The notes under the pieces: generated by a model | Seen by the model: only the letters and a program-made list of their open reading frames with translations | Told to the model about the DNA's origin: nothing | Databases searched by the model: none | Made by a program: the position numbers and the translations under genes | DNA from: Pseudomonadota bacterium | GTDB taxonomy: Bacteria; Pseudomonadota; Gammaproteobacteria; Enterobacterales; Enterobacteriaceae | Assembly: GCA_018261615.1 (NCBI GenBank) | Contig: JAGTSE010000005.1 | Span: 85,659 to 149,658 of the forward strand | DNA length: 64,000 nucleotides | Reading direction: 5' to 3' | Shown: one piece after another, positions 17,189 through 25,009 of the stretch | How positions within the stretch are numbered: position 1 is the first letter of the stretch | Layout of the letters: the number at the start of each line of letters is the position of its first letter

Positions 17189-18901
17189 TTATTCGCTCAG
17201 GGTGATTATGTCGTACATTACACTACCGCCATTCAGTTGCAGCGTAATCGTATTATTGCCATTATGTAATAATGCTTTGCTTATCGGTAATGTCGCGAGG
17301 TGATATTTCCCATTGCGTAATGCGCCACGATAAATTGTTTTATCATTGCTATATTTCAGCGTATCCAGTACCTTTCCATTGACTTTTACCACCAACGATG
17401 GCGCGCTGTTACTGCTACCCATGCCACTATTACTGGCAGCGGCAAGCGCAATATGCAGGGTATAGGTGGGTTTATCTGGCTTAAGTGTAAAACGGATATC
17501 CCAGTTGCCTGGTTTGGTCTGTGCGTAATACCAGTCGCGGCTATAGTCGCTGCGCCCAATATCAAATTTCAGATCGGCGGGAACGTCGTTCTGCCAATGA
17601 TAGCCCCGTTTTTTGTTGCCAAAACGGAACTCACGAGCTTGACGATCGGCCTGGCCAATCGCCCAAAGAACCTTTGGTGAGGGAGGCAGCGTGATATCGC
17701 TCAGCGTCTGCTTTTCGCCTTCGATCACCACGGATCGCTGAACCAACACTCCCGGCTGTGTACCGCTCGTGGCATAAACGGCAAGCTGATACTGGCCCGG
17801 CGTCACATGCTCAAACCTGTATGCACCCGTGTTATCGGTGGCGGTGGAGAAGAGATAGCCGCGTGTCTGCACATCAAAAGGTTCATCAGAAGACGATAGC
17901 ACCACCGTGACCGGTGTTGGGCTGGCGATACTGCCGCTCACCTGCGTACGCTTGTCGACATAGCGCGCGTCATCGACCCAGTGATAGGGCCAGTTGGCAC
18001 GTTCGGTGGCTGCCTGTTTCCCCGCATCGGTGAGCATTTGTGTGTTGTTACCCTGGTTGATATAGAGCAGCCACGGGCCATACACTTTTTTCCAGCCCGG
18101 CGGCGCCTGCATATCCGGTGTACCCATATGTGCGCCGGTCATGTAGTTCAGGATAATCGCATCCTGATGCACCATTAAATCCTGTTTTAACGTATCGCCG
18201 GAAAAATATTCTCCGCTGGCGTGGATCAGCCATGCGCCGAAATCTTTGCCATAAACGCCCCAGAATGCGCTACCGCGCTGGTATCCGGCGAAATCATATT
18301 TCGTGTAGACACTCCCGTCGGGCAATTGCCAGGTTTCATCTTGCACTTCAGGCATTTTTTCCAGTTCAGCATATAAATAGGGTTTTCCGTGGCTCTCGCC
18401 GTTATAAATATGATCAAGTAGCTGCGGGTTAAAACGATACACGTTACGTAATTCGCTGATCGGGACATTTTGCTTACCGGTATTTTCTGCTACGACATAG
18501 CTATACAGACCGCTGATGCCTCTGCGCATAATTAGGTGGTACTCCAGACGAAGCAAGCTTTTTTTTTCATCTATCCATGCAATATGTACGATATCTTTAT
18601 CATTACGAATAATTTCCAGTCGTTCTGGAAGAAAATCTTTAACTCCTTTAGAATAAAAATCGAGATATGCGCTGCGCGTTTTGCTCGGATCGCGCTGTGC
18701 GCCGGAAAGTGACGTCACCAGGTTAACACCATTTTTTATAATGGCCGTCGCGCTGGCATCATTTTTAAATTCAACGTGTAGTAATCCATTATCCAGCGTA
18801 GCATTCATCCCACTGATGATTAGTGATACGGGTAAGTTTGTCTCGCTATAACCGTAAGTCGAAAATAACAATAAAGCGGCAATTCCATTGCGGATATGCA
18901 T
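17189..18901 (-). CDS. Rhamnogalacturonate lyase (polysaccharide lyase family 4, RhiE-like)
   Basis: Secreted or periplasmic enzyme that cleaves the rhamnogalacturonan-I backbone by beta-elimination. 570 residues with a signal peptide (MHIRNGIAALLLFSTYGYS). The three PL4 parts are visible: an N-terminal catalytic beta-sandwich, a fibronectin-III-like middle near residues 335-405 (TPVTVVLSSSDEPF, NTGAYRFEHVTPGQYQLAVY) and a C-terminal carbohydrate-binding jelly roll (LHIALAAASNSGMGSSNSAP). The pairing with a KdgM porin indicates growth on plant pectin. The start follows CAGGAAC. Confidence 0.9.
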   Translation of the reverse strand: MHIRNGIAALLLFSTYGYSETNLPVSLIISGMNATLDNGLLHVEFKNDASATAIIKNGVNLVTSLSGAQRDPSKTRSAYLDFYSKGVKDFLPERLEIIRNDKDIVHIAWIDEKKSLLRLEYHLIMRRGISGLYSYVVAENTGKQNVPISELRNVYRFNPQLLDHIYNGESHGKPYLYAELEKMPEVQDETWQLPDGSVYTKYDFAGYQRGSAFWGVYGKDFGAWLIHASGEYFSGDTLKQDLMVHQDAIILNYMTGAHMGTPDMQAPPGWKKVYGPWLLYINQGNNTQMLTDAGKQAATERANWPYHWVDDARYVDKRTQVSGSIASPTPVTVVLSSSDEPFDVQTRGYLFSTATDNTGAYRFEHVTPGQYQLAVYATSGTQPGVLVQRSVVIEGEKQTLSDITLPPSPKVLWAIGQADRQAREFRFGNKKRGYHWQNDVPADLKFDIGRSDYSRDWYYAQTKPGNWDIRFTLKPDKPTYTLHIALAAASNSGMGSSNSAPSLVVKVNGKVLDTLKYSNDKTIYRGALRNGKYHLATLPISKALLHNGNNTITLQLNGGSVMYDIITLSE

Positions 18902-19299
18902 GGTTTTTGTTCCTGTAGTAGAACCATATTCCCTGAGGGTTGAATGGTTTTTTTAATGATAAGGTAGGGTGCTTAAAAAATGTAAATTGTAATTATCCAG
19001 GTGATTTAAAATATTCAGGAGAGTAAACCGATGTTTTTTCGAACACCTTTGCCTTATTGCCAGCGCAGCGGCTTCTTTGGCAATCAGGTGAAGAAATGAA
19101 CGATCCTTATCTAAAATAAAAAAATTTTCTAAAAGTTGAAATATAGTTTTGATTATTTACTTTTAAATTAACTGGTTGATTTTGCGATGAAGTAAAAGAT
19201 TAATAATTAATGCGCTAAGTATTTAAAATGCATTTAAGCCTGTCGGGCGGAAAAGGGGAAATGCAGTCCATCTTTAACAACCGGCGGCGCTGCATGGAA
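18902..19299. other. AT-rich intergenic region upstream of rhamnogalacturonate lyase
   Basis: About 400 bases without a credible gene. It must hold the lyase promoter, reading leftward. It is much more AT-rich than the flanking genes (18951-19240), suggesting an acquired or degraded stretch. No clear CRP, KdgR or RhaS box was found by eye. Confidence 0.5.
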
Positions 19300-19438
19300 G
19301 AAGAAGGGAAGGTTTCATAGCCATTTCAAAACGATGACGCATATGCCGCCGATGCAGTATGTCAAATCAGTGCGGCTGCATCAGGCGCGAATGTTGATGG
19401 TTTGCCAGGAGATGACCGCCGCTGCATCCAGCTTCTGA
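19300..19438 (+). pseudogene. Remnant of an AraC-family regulator
   Basis: The plus-strand frame ending at TGA 19436-19438 reads RFHSHFKTMTHMPPMQYVKS then VRLHQARMLMVCQEMTAAAS. This is the joint between the two HTH motifs of AraC proteins (FHRHFKxxTxMSPxQYxKxxRLxxARxLM). The first HTH and effector domain are missing upstream and the second HTH stops after its first residues. Only about 40 codons survive, so it is a dead fragment, possibly of the former regulator of this locus. Confidence 0.65.
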
Positions 19439-19487
19439 CTTTATCTCTTCGTACTGAGTTTTTGCGAGCCGCTTTCCAGAACTGTAT

Positions 19488-19518
19488 GTAATGCAAATGT
19501 AATGCTATATTGCATTAC
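19488..19518 (+). promoter_or_regulatory. relBE operator: direct and inverted GTAATGC repeats
   Basis: GTAATGC at 19488 and 19499 (11 bp apart, one helical turn) and inverted GCATTAC at 19512-19518, forming GTAATGC-TATATT-GCATTAC. It lies 26 nt before relB and also includes a TATATT -10-like core. The arrangement fits co-operative autorepression by a RelB2-RelE complex. Confidence 0.65.
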
Positions 19519-19543
19519 GCATTTTCTTTTTACCGGGGGCATA

Positions 19544-19786
19544 ATGGCTACGCTAAATGTACGACTGGATGACAATCTCAAGAAAGAGGCCTGGGCTGTG
19601 CTGGAAAAACTCAATATTACGCCGACGGAAGCTGTTCGCATGCTGTTTCAGTATGTGGCAGAAAATGGACGTATGCCGATTAAGACCGTGGCGGTGAGCG
19701 ACGATGAAGAAGCGCTGTTGAAAATCGTCAGGGAGCGGCTGGCAAATCCGCAGAAAGGCATCAGGGTTACTCTGGATGACCTATGA
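19544..19786 (+). CDS. relB: Antitoxin of the RelB/DinJ family
   Basis: An 80-residue ribbon-helix-helix antitoxin. The start MATLNVRLDDNLKKEAWAVL holds the DNA-binding strand and first helix; the C-terminal part would wrap the toxin. The ATG at 19544 follows a GGGGG ribosome site; an upstream in-frame start at 19502 would overlap the operator. The last 11 nt overlap the toxin gene, the usual coupling in relBE loci. Confidence 0.92.
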   Translation: MATLNVRLDDNLKKEAWAVLEKLNITPTEAVRMLFQYVAENGRMPIKTVAVSDDEEALLKIVRERLANPQKGIRVTLDDL

Positions 19787-20060
19787 ACTGGTCTTTGATC
19801 CGCGGGCATATCGGGAGTGGAAAAAGCTGGGGGAGACAGTAAGAGCGCAATTCAAAAAGAAAATTGTGGAGGTTTTGATTCAACCACGGATTGAGGCAGC
19901 ACGACTGCATGACTTTCCGGATTGCTATAAGATCAAACTCAGGTCGTCTGGCTACCGACTGATTTATCAGGTCCGGGATAATATCGTGATGGTGTTTGTT
20001 ATCGCTGTGGGAAAGCGAGAAAAGTCGACCGCTTACCGGCAGCCCCGTAAGCGGTTGTAG
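19776..20060 (+). CDS. relE: mRNA interferase toxin RelE
   Basis: A 94-residue ribosome-dependent endoribonuclease that cuts mRNA in the A site. The catalytic and RNA-binding residues known from E. coli RelE are all present at the same positions: Lys52 and Lys54 in CYKIKL, Arg61 in GYRL, Arg81 in GKRE and Tyr87 in STAY. It should therefore be active. The pair lies between the AraC remnant and nrdG, within the non-backbone segment. Confidence 0.93.
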   Translation: MTYELVFDPRAYREWKKLGETVRAQFKKKIVEVLIQPRIEAARLHDFPDCYKIKLRSSGYRLIYQVRDNIVMVFVIAVGKREKSTAYRQPRKRL

Positions 20061-20066
20061 CGGTAT

Positions 20067-20531
20067 TCACCGCAAATGATGTACAACCTGGTTGCTGCTG
20101 CCGCGCCAGATCAACATCGGGTCTTTCAGATCCTGAACGAATTTGCCGTCAACCAGCACGTTGATCAGGGACACCACCTCAAGCTGGGCGGCATTCAGTT
20201 CATCCATTTTGTAACCGGTCCACACCCAGATATCTTTGCCGGGGCATTCGGCGCGGATGCGGGTTACCAGCTTTAAAATGTCCGGCACGTTCTGCGGGTG
20301 CAGCGGGTCGCCGCCGGAGAGCGTAATGCCCTGGCGTTTAACGCGCGTATCGTTGAGATCGGCGATGATGCGATCTTCCATCTCAGATGTAAATGGAACG
20401 CCAGAATTGAGCCGCCAGGTGCTTTTGTTGTAGCAACCGGGGCATTCGTGTACACAGCCGGAGACGAACAGGGTGCAGCGTGTGCCGGGGCCGTTGACAA
20501 TGTCTACAGGGTAGTATTGGTGGTAATTCAT
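20067..20531 (-). CDS. nrdG: Anaerobic ribonucleotide reductase activating protein
   Basis: Radical-SAM enzyme that installs the glycyl radical on NrdD under anaerobiosis. 154 residues, as in E. coli. The 4Fe-4S cluster Cys motif is VSGCVHECPGCYNKSTW (CxxxCxxC type), followed by the TLSGGDPL SAM-binding segment. The start at 20531 is preceded by AGGAAAA; an ATG at 20546 is rejected. Unlike E. coli, where nrdG follows nrdD almost directly, 262 nt with repeats separate them here. Confidence 0.97.
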   Translation of the reverse strand: MNYHQYYPVDIVNGPGTRCTLFVSGCVHECPGCYNKSTWRLNSGVPFTSEMEDRIIADLNDTRVKRQGITLSGGDPLHPQNVPDILKLVTRIRAECPGKDIWVWTGYKMDELNAAQLEVVSLINVLVDGKFVQDLKDPMLIWRGSSNQVVHHLR

Positions 20532-20546
20532 TTTTCCTCGTCGCAT

Positions 20547-20640
20547 TTGGCGCTGTAGCTGCGTTGGCTGCTCGAGCGCACCCGAGTCACTTACTGGAGT
20601 AAGCTCCCCGGGATTTACTCGTTTGCCGCCTTGCTACAAC
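20547..20640. repeat. Dispersed palindromic repeat, copy A
   Basis: Contains GTTGGCTGCTCGAGCGCACC and AGTCACTTACT-GG-AGTAAG-type hairpin core, then GTTTGCCGCCTTGC. A related element is at 47063-47157 (copy B) with TTGGCTGCCTGCGCGCACCC and AGTCACATAG. It falls between nrdG and nrdD. Confidence 0.5.
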
Positions 20641-20690
20641 ATCAACTGCTTAGAGGAAACGCATCAGACAGAAAATGGTAGCGGCAGAAA

Positions 20691-20733
20691 ACGTAGGCCC
20701 GATAAGCGTAGCGCCATCGGGCAATCAGCTACG
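20691..20733. repeat. REP-like sequence between nrdD and nrdG
   Basis: GTAGGCCCGATAAGCGTAGC followed by GCCATCGGGC forms the imperfect GC-rich palindrome typical of enteric REP units. Confidence 0.6.
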
Positions 20734-20793
20734 GTGACGTTGTTGACCGTGTGCCCGGCGCGGGTAAACGCCATTCACCGGGCAACGGAAGTA

Positions 20794-22929
20794 TTAACCG
20801 AGTTGCCCGTTACCGAGGTGTTTCACGCGGCGTTTAACTTCTTCCTGTTTACCGGCGTTAAACGGGCGGGCATCCGGGCTGCCGAGATAACCGCAAACGC
20901 GGCGCGTGACTGAAACGCGCGCAGCGTCGTGGTTACCGCATTTCGGGCAGGTGAAACCTTTACTGGTGCACTCGAACTCGCCGGTAAAACCACACTCGTA
21001 ACACTCATCAATGGGCGTATTGGTACCGTAGTACGGCACATGCTGATAGCTGTAATCCCAGACATCTTCCAGCGCCCGCAAGTTGTGCTGAATGTTCGGA
21101 TACTCGCCGTAGCAGATAAAACCGCCGCTGGCCAAAGGCGGATACGGCGCTTCGAAATCGATCTTGTCGTACGGGTTAACCTTTTTCTCGACGTCGAGGT
21201 GGAAGCTGTTGGTGTAGTAGCCTTTGTCGGTCACCCCATCCACCACGCCAAACTCAGCGGTATCAAGGCGGCAGAAGCGGTCGCACAGGTTCTCACTAGG
21301 CGTGCTGTAGAGGCTGAAACCGTAACCGGTTTCTTCTTTCCACTGATCGACCGCCTGGCGCAGGCGTTCGACAATGGCCACCCCTTTCGCCCGCAGCGCT
21401 TCGCTGTCGTAAATATGCTTATTGCCGGAGAGTGCGTTGATGGTTTCGTGAACGCCAATATAGCCCAGCGAAATCGACGCGCGGCCATTTTTGAAAATAG
21501 AGGAAACATCGTCGTCTGCCTTCAGACGTACGCCGCATGCACCTTCCATATAAAGGATCGGTGCCACGCGCGCTTTCACGCCTTCCAGACGAGCGATACG
21601 GGTCATCAGCGCTTTACGCGCCAGTTCCAGGCGGTTGTCGAGCAGTTTCCAGAACGCCGCTTCGTTGCCTTTCGCTTCCAGCGCGATGCGCGGCAGGTTC
21701 AGACTGATAACGCCCAGGTTGTTACGTCCGTCGTGGATCTGCTCGCCGTTCTCTTCATAGACGCCGAGGAAGCTGCGGCAACCCATTGGCGTTTTGAACG
21801 AGCCGGTGACCTTAACAACTTGATCGTAGTTCAGAATATCCGGATACATACGCTTGCTTGCGCACTCCAGCGCCAGCTGCTTGATGTCATAATTCGGATC
21901 ATCAAACTTATGATTCAGTCCATCACGGATGGCGAACACCAGTTTCGGGAACACGGCAGTTTTGCGGTTTTTACCCAGACCGGCAATACGGTTACGCAGA
22001 ATGGATTGCTGGATCAAACGGGATTCCCAACTGGTACCAAGGCCGAAACCAAAGGTGACGAATGGCGTCTGACCGTTGGCAGTGTGCAGCGTGTTCACTT
22101 CATATTCCAGCGACTGGAACGCGTCGTAACACTCTTTCTCGGTACGGCTGTGGGCATAGCCGTCGGCGTCCGGAATTTGCCACTCTGCTGCTACCTTGCG
22201 ATGCTTTTCAAAGCTGGCGGTGACAAACGGCGCCAGCACTTCATCGATACGGTTAATGGTGGTGCCGCCGTAGATATGGCTGGCAACCTGGGCGATGATC
22301 TGCGCGGTGACGGCGGTAGCGGTCGAGATCGATTTCGGCGGTTCGATCTCCGCGTTACCCATTTTAAAGCCGTGCGTCAGCATACCTTTCAGATCGATCA
22401 GCATGCAGTTGAACATCGGGAAGAACGGCGAGTAATCCAGATCGTGATAGTGGATTTCGCCGCGTTCGTGTGCCAACACGACATCGCGTGGCAGCAAGTG
22501 CTGACGTGCATAGTGTTTGGCAACAATCCCTGCCAGCAAATCGCGCTGCGTCGGGATCACTTTACTGTCTTTGTTGGCGTTCTCGTTCAGCAGCGCTGAG
22601 TTGGTCTGCTCGACAAGCCCGCGAATATCCTGGTTCAGGCGGCCACGTTTTTCACGCGCGATATCGCGATCGTGGCGATATTCGATATAGGCACGCGCCA
22701 GTTGTTTGTACGGCCCGGACATCAACTGGTTTTCAACGGCCGTCTGGATCTCGCTGATGTCAACCTGCGACCGATCCTGCATTTGACGACTGATTACGTC
22801 TGCGACGGTGGCGCAATAATCTGCGTCATCGACTCCCGCTGCTTTAGCTGCACGCAAAATCGCTTCTTGAATGCGCTCTGATTTGAAAGGCACTTTACAG
22901 CCATCTCGTTTCATCACATGCGGTGTCAT
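20794..22929 (-). CDS. nrdD: Anaerobic ribonucleoside-triphosphate reductase
   Basis: Class III reductase making dNTPs without oxygen, using a glycyl radical and formate. 711 residues (712 in E. coli). An ATP-cone is at residues 3-93 (KRDGCKVPFKSERIQEAILR). The C-terminal zinc site has four Cys in CYECGFTGEFEC and CPKCG, and the glycyl-radical loop RVCGYLGSP places the radical at about Gly680. It would be activated by NrdG. FNR, NrdR and DnaA sites lie upstream. Confidence 0.98.
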   Translation of the reverse strand: MTPHVMKRDGCKVPFKSERIQEAILRAAKAAGVDDADYCATVADVISRQMQDRSQVDISEIQTAVENQLMSGPYKQLARAYIEYRHDRDIAREKRGRLNQDIRGLVEQTNSALLNENANKDSKVIPTQRDLLAGIVAKHYARQHLLPRDVVLAHERGEIHYHDLDYSPFFPMFNCMLIDLKGMLTHGFKMGNAEIEPPKSISTATAVTAQIIAQVASHIYGGTTINRIDEVLAPFVTASFEKHRKVAAEWQIPDADGYAHSRTEKECYDAFQSLEYEVNTLHTANGQTPFVTFGFGLGTSWESRLIQQSILRNRIAGLGKNRKTAVFPKLVFAIRDGLNHKFDDPNYDIKQLALECASKRMYPDILNYDQVVKVTGSFKTPMGCRSFLGVYEENGEQIHDGRNNLGVISLNLPRIALEAKGNEAAFWKLLDNRLELARKALMTRIARLEGVKARVAPILYMEGACGVRLKADDDVSSIFKNGRASISLGYIGVHETINALSGNKHIYDSEALRAKGVAIVERLRQAVDQWKEETGYGFSLYSTPSENLCDRFCRLDTAEFGVVDGVTDKGYYTNSFHLDVEKKVNPYDKIDFEAPYPPLASGGFICYGEYPNIQHNLRALEDVWDYSYQHVPYYGTNTPIDECYECGFTGEFECTSKGFTCPKCGNHDAARVSVTRRVCGYLGSPDARPFNAGKQEEVKRRVKHLGNGQLG

Positions 22930-22953
22930 GATTACTCCATTTTAAAAAACAGG

Positions 22954-22962
22954 TTATCCACA
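22954..22962 (+). promoter_or_regulatory. DnaA box TTATCCACA, proximal to nrdD
   Basis: Perfect 9-mer match to the DnaA consensus, 25 bp from the nrdD start codon. Confidence 0.6.
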
Positions 22963-23031
22963 ATGGAAGACGCACTGATGGCTTAGCTATTCATTACTAA
23001 AACCAATTAGTTTGTCTCGTTTTGGCCCGTG

Positions 23032-23040
23032 TTATCCACA
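23032..23040 (+). promoter_or_regulatory. DnaA box TTATCCACA, distal
   Basis: Second perfect DnaA 9-mer in the same orientation, 78 bp from the first, within the nrdD upstream region. Confidence 0.6.
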
Positions 23041-23089
23041 GCGTGTATAGCTTCCCGTGGGGACGGCGTGTTTGAATAGTAGACGGTAA

Positions 23090-23136
23090 ATACAAGATGT
23101 TGGGCCGAAGAGCATTCTAATTTCTATATATAGTGA
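23090..23136 (-). promoter_or_regulatory. Tandem NrdR boxes of nrdDG
   Basis: On the minus strand GCCCAACATCTTGTAT (23090-23105) and TCACTATATATAGAAA (23121-23136) each match the 16-bp NrdR consensus at about 12 positions. Their starts are exactly 31 bp apart, the three-turn spacing typical of NrdR box pairs in front of ribonucleotide reductase operons. Confidence 0.6.
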
Positions 23137-23146
23137 TTTGCATCAA
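23133..23146. promoter_or_regulatory. FNR site upstream of nrdD
   Basis: GTGAT-TTGC-ATCAA matches TTGAT-N4-ATCAA at 9 of 10 positions, about 200 bp before nrdD, and overlaps the distal NrdR box by 4 bp. Anaerobic induction of nrdDG by FNR is known in E. coli. Confidence 0.65.
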
Positions 23147-23256
23147 ACATGTTTGCGTTTTTATTGACTCAGGACAAAGTAAAAATTTGATAGCACAGAG
23201 GACGGGCAGCCTGGCGCAATGTAAATTTTAGCGTTCTCTTTTTGACTAAAAATGCA

Positions 23257-23284
23257 GCAAAAACAGCAGGCTTATGCCTGCTGT
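23257..23284 (-). terminator. Terminator after treC
   Basis: Perfect 9-bp stem ACAGCAGGC / GCCTGCTGT with a 4-nt loop and a T-run on the minus strand, 26 nt after the treC stop. Confidence 0.85.
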
Positions 23285-23309
23285 CGTGTTTGCGTTTACC
23301 AGGAGAAGT

Positions 23310-24965
23310 CTAAGACTGTCGCCACCACACGGCTTCGAACGGACGAAGCACCATGTCGCCAGGTTTTGTGGAGATTTCGGCATAATTGCTGATCACAACT
23401 TGCCAGTCGCCGGGTATCTCTTCCGGATGCCACGGCTGAAATGTGTTGCTCAGATTCGCAATAACCAGCAGCGTTTCGCCCTGCCACTGGCGGCGGTAAC
23501 ACCACAGATACGGATGTGTGGGCAGCAGATCCTGATAATCGCCCCAGGTGAGCAGCGGCAGCGTTTTACGCAGACGGATGAGCTTCTGGTAGGTATAAAA
23601 CACCGAGTCCGGATCGCTGATGGCCTTCTCAACGTTGATTTCACGGTAGTTGTCGCACAGGCCAATCCACGGCTCACCAGTGGTGAAGCCAGCATTTTTG
23701 CTGGCGCTCCACTGCATCGGCGTACGGCTATTGTCGCGGGATTTACTGGCCAGAATCGGCAGCAGTTCTTCTGGCTCACGTCCGGCGGCGCGCTGCTCAG
23801 CGAACATATTGTGGCTTTCAACATCGCGGTAATCGGTAATGCGGGAAAAGTGCGGGTTGGTCATGCCAATCTCTTCGCCCTGATAAATATAGGGCGTGCC
23901 CTGCATACCGTGCAAAACCATCGCCAGCATTTTGGCGGCCGGAACGCGCAGTATGCCTTCATCGCCAAAGCGTGATGCAATGCGTGGCTGATCGTGGTTA
24001 CACCAGAATAGCGCATTCCATGCGACGTTATGCATCCCCTGCTGCCAGTGGCGGAACAGCGCTTTTAGCGCCAAATAATCCGGCCGGGCGAGAACCCATT
24101 TTTCGCCGTTGGGGTAGTCCACCTTCAGGTGGTGAAAATTAAAAGTCATCGACAGTTCACTACCGTCCAGCGCGCCATAGTGCTTACAGTTCGCCAGCGA
24201 AGTAGAAGACATTTCGCCCACCGTCATCAGTTCACGCGGCTGGAAAACCTCGCGGCTCATCTCCTGCAGAAACTCATGCACTCGCGGGCCATCGGTATAA
24301 AAGCGTCGACCATCTCCGTCGTGATCGTCGGGGAAATCCTGTTCTTTGGAGATCAAGTTGATGACATCGAGACGTAAACCGTCAACGCCGCGATCCGCCC
24401 AGAAAGCGCAGACATCTTTTAGCGCGTCGCGGACCGCCGGGTTTTCCCAGTTGAGATCGGCTTGTTCCGGCGCAAAAAGGTGCAAATAGTATTGGCCGCT
24501 CTGGCTATGCCAGCGCCACGCGCTGCCGCCGAATTTGGAACGCCAGTTGTTCGGCGGTATGTCTGGTTCGCCGTCGCGCCAGATATAGAAACTGCGGTAA
24601 GGGCTGGTGGGATCCTGCGCCTCCTGAAACCAGGCATGCTGCGTTGAGGTGTGATTGAACACCATATCCAGAATCAGGCGGATCCCGCGTTGGTGCGCCT
24701 GTGCTACCAGTTCGTCAAAGTCTTCCAGCGTACCGTAAGCGGGGTCAATAGCGCTGTAATTCGCTACGTCGTAACCGTTATCGATCTGTGGGGAAATGTA
24801 GAACGGTGTCAGCCAGATGGCATCCACACCCAGGGTTTGCAAATAGTCGAGGCGGGCGATAACGCCGCGTAAATCACCGGTACCGCTGCCGGTCGAGTCC
24901 TGAAAACTTTTTGGGTAAATCTGATAAATGACGCCGTTTTGCCACCAGTGGGGAAGGGTATTCAT
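23310..24965 (-). CDS. treC: Trehalose-6-phosphate hydrolase
   Basis: Cytosolic GH13 enzyme splitting trehalose 6-phosphate to glucose and glucose 6-phosphate. 551 residues, as in E. coli. GH13 regions are visible: DMVFNHTS, GLRLDVINLI (nucleophile Asp), the acid Glu in MTVGEMSS, and WCNHDQPR. The start MNTLPHWWQNGVIYQIYPKS is preceded by AGGAATTGTT; the frame continues upstream over the treB end but that part is a shadow. It lies 44 nt after treB and is co-transcribed with it. Confidence 0.97.
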   Translation of the reverse strand: MNTLPHWWQNGVIYQIYPKSFQDSTGSGTGDLRGVIARLDYLQTLGVDAIWLTPFYISPQIDNGYDVANYSAIDPAYGTLEDFDELVAQAHQRGIRLILDMVFNHTSTQHAWFQEAQDPTSPYRSFYIWRDGEPDIPPNNWRSKFGGSAWRWHSQSGQYYLHLFAPEQADLNWENPAVRDALKDVCAFWADRGVDGLRLDVINLISKEQDFPDDHDGDGRRFYTDGPRVHEFLQEMSREVFQPRELMTVGEMSSTSLANCKHYGALDGSELSMTFNFHHLKVDYPNGEKWVLARPDYLALKALFRHWQQGMHNVAWNALFWCNHDQPRIASRFGDEGILRVPAAKMLAMVLHGMQGTPYIYQGEEIGMTNPHFSRITDYRDVESHNMFAEQRAAGREPEELLPILASKSRDNSRTPMQWSASKNAGFTTGEPWIGLCDNYREINVEKAISDPDSVFYTYQKLIRLRKTLPLLTWGDYQDLLPTHPYLWCYRRQWQGETLLVIANLSNTFQPWHPEEIPGDWQVVISNYAEISTKPGDMVLRPFEAVWWRQS

Positions 24966-25009
24966 AACAATTCCTGCGAAAACAAAGGGGCACAAACGCG
25001 CCCCAAACA

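Noticed and set aside
20770..20815. Inverted repeat CGGGCAA ... TTGCCCG around the nrdD stop codon as a terminator
   Set aside because: The stem encloses the stop codon and no T-run follows on the minus strand.
20929..22599. 556-codon plus-strand ORF antisense to nrdD
   Set aside because: It mirrors nrdD codon structure and has no family features; a typical shadow in high-GC coding DNA.
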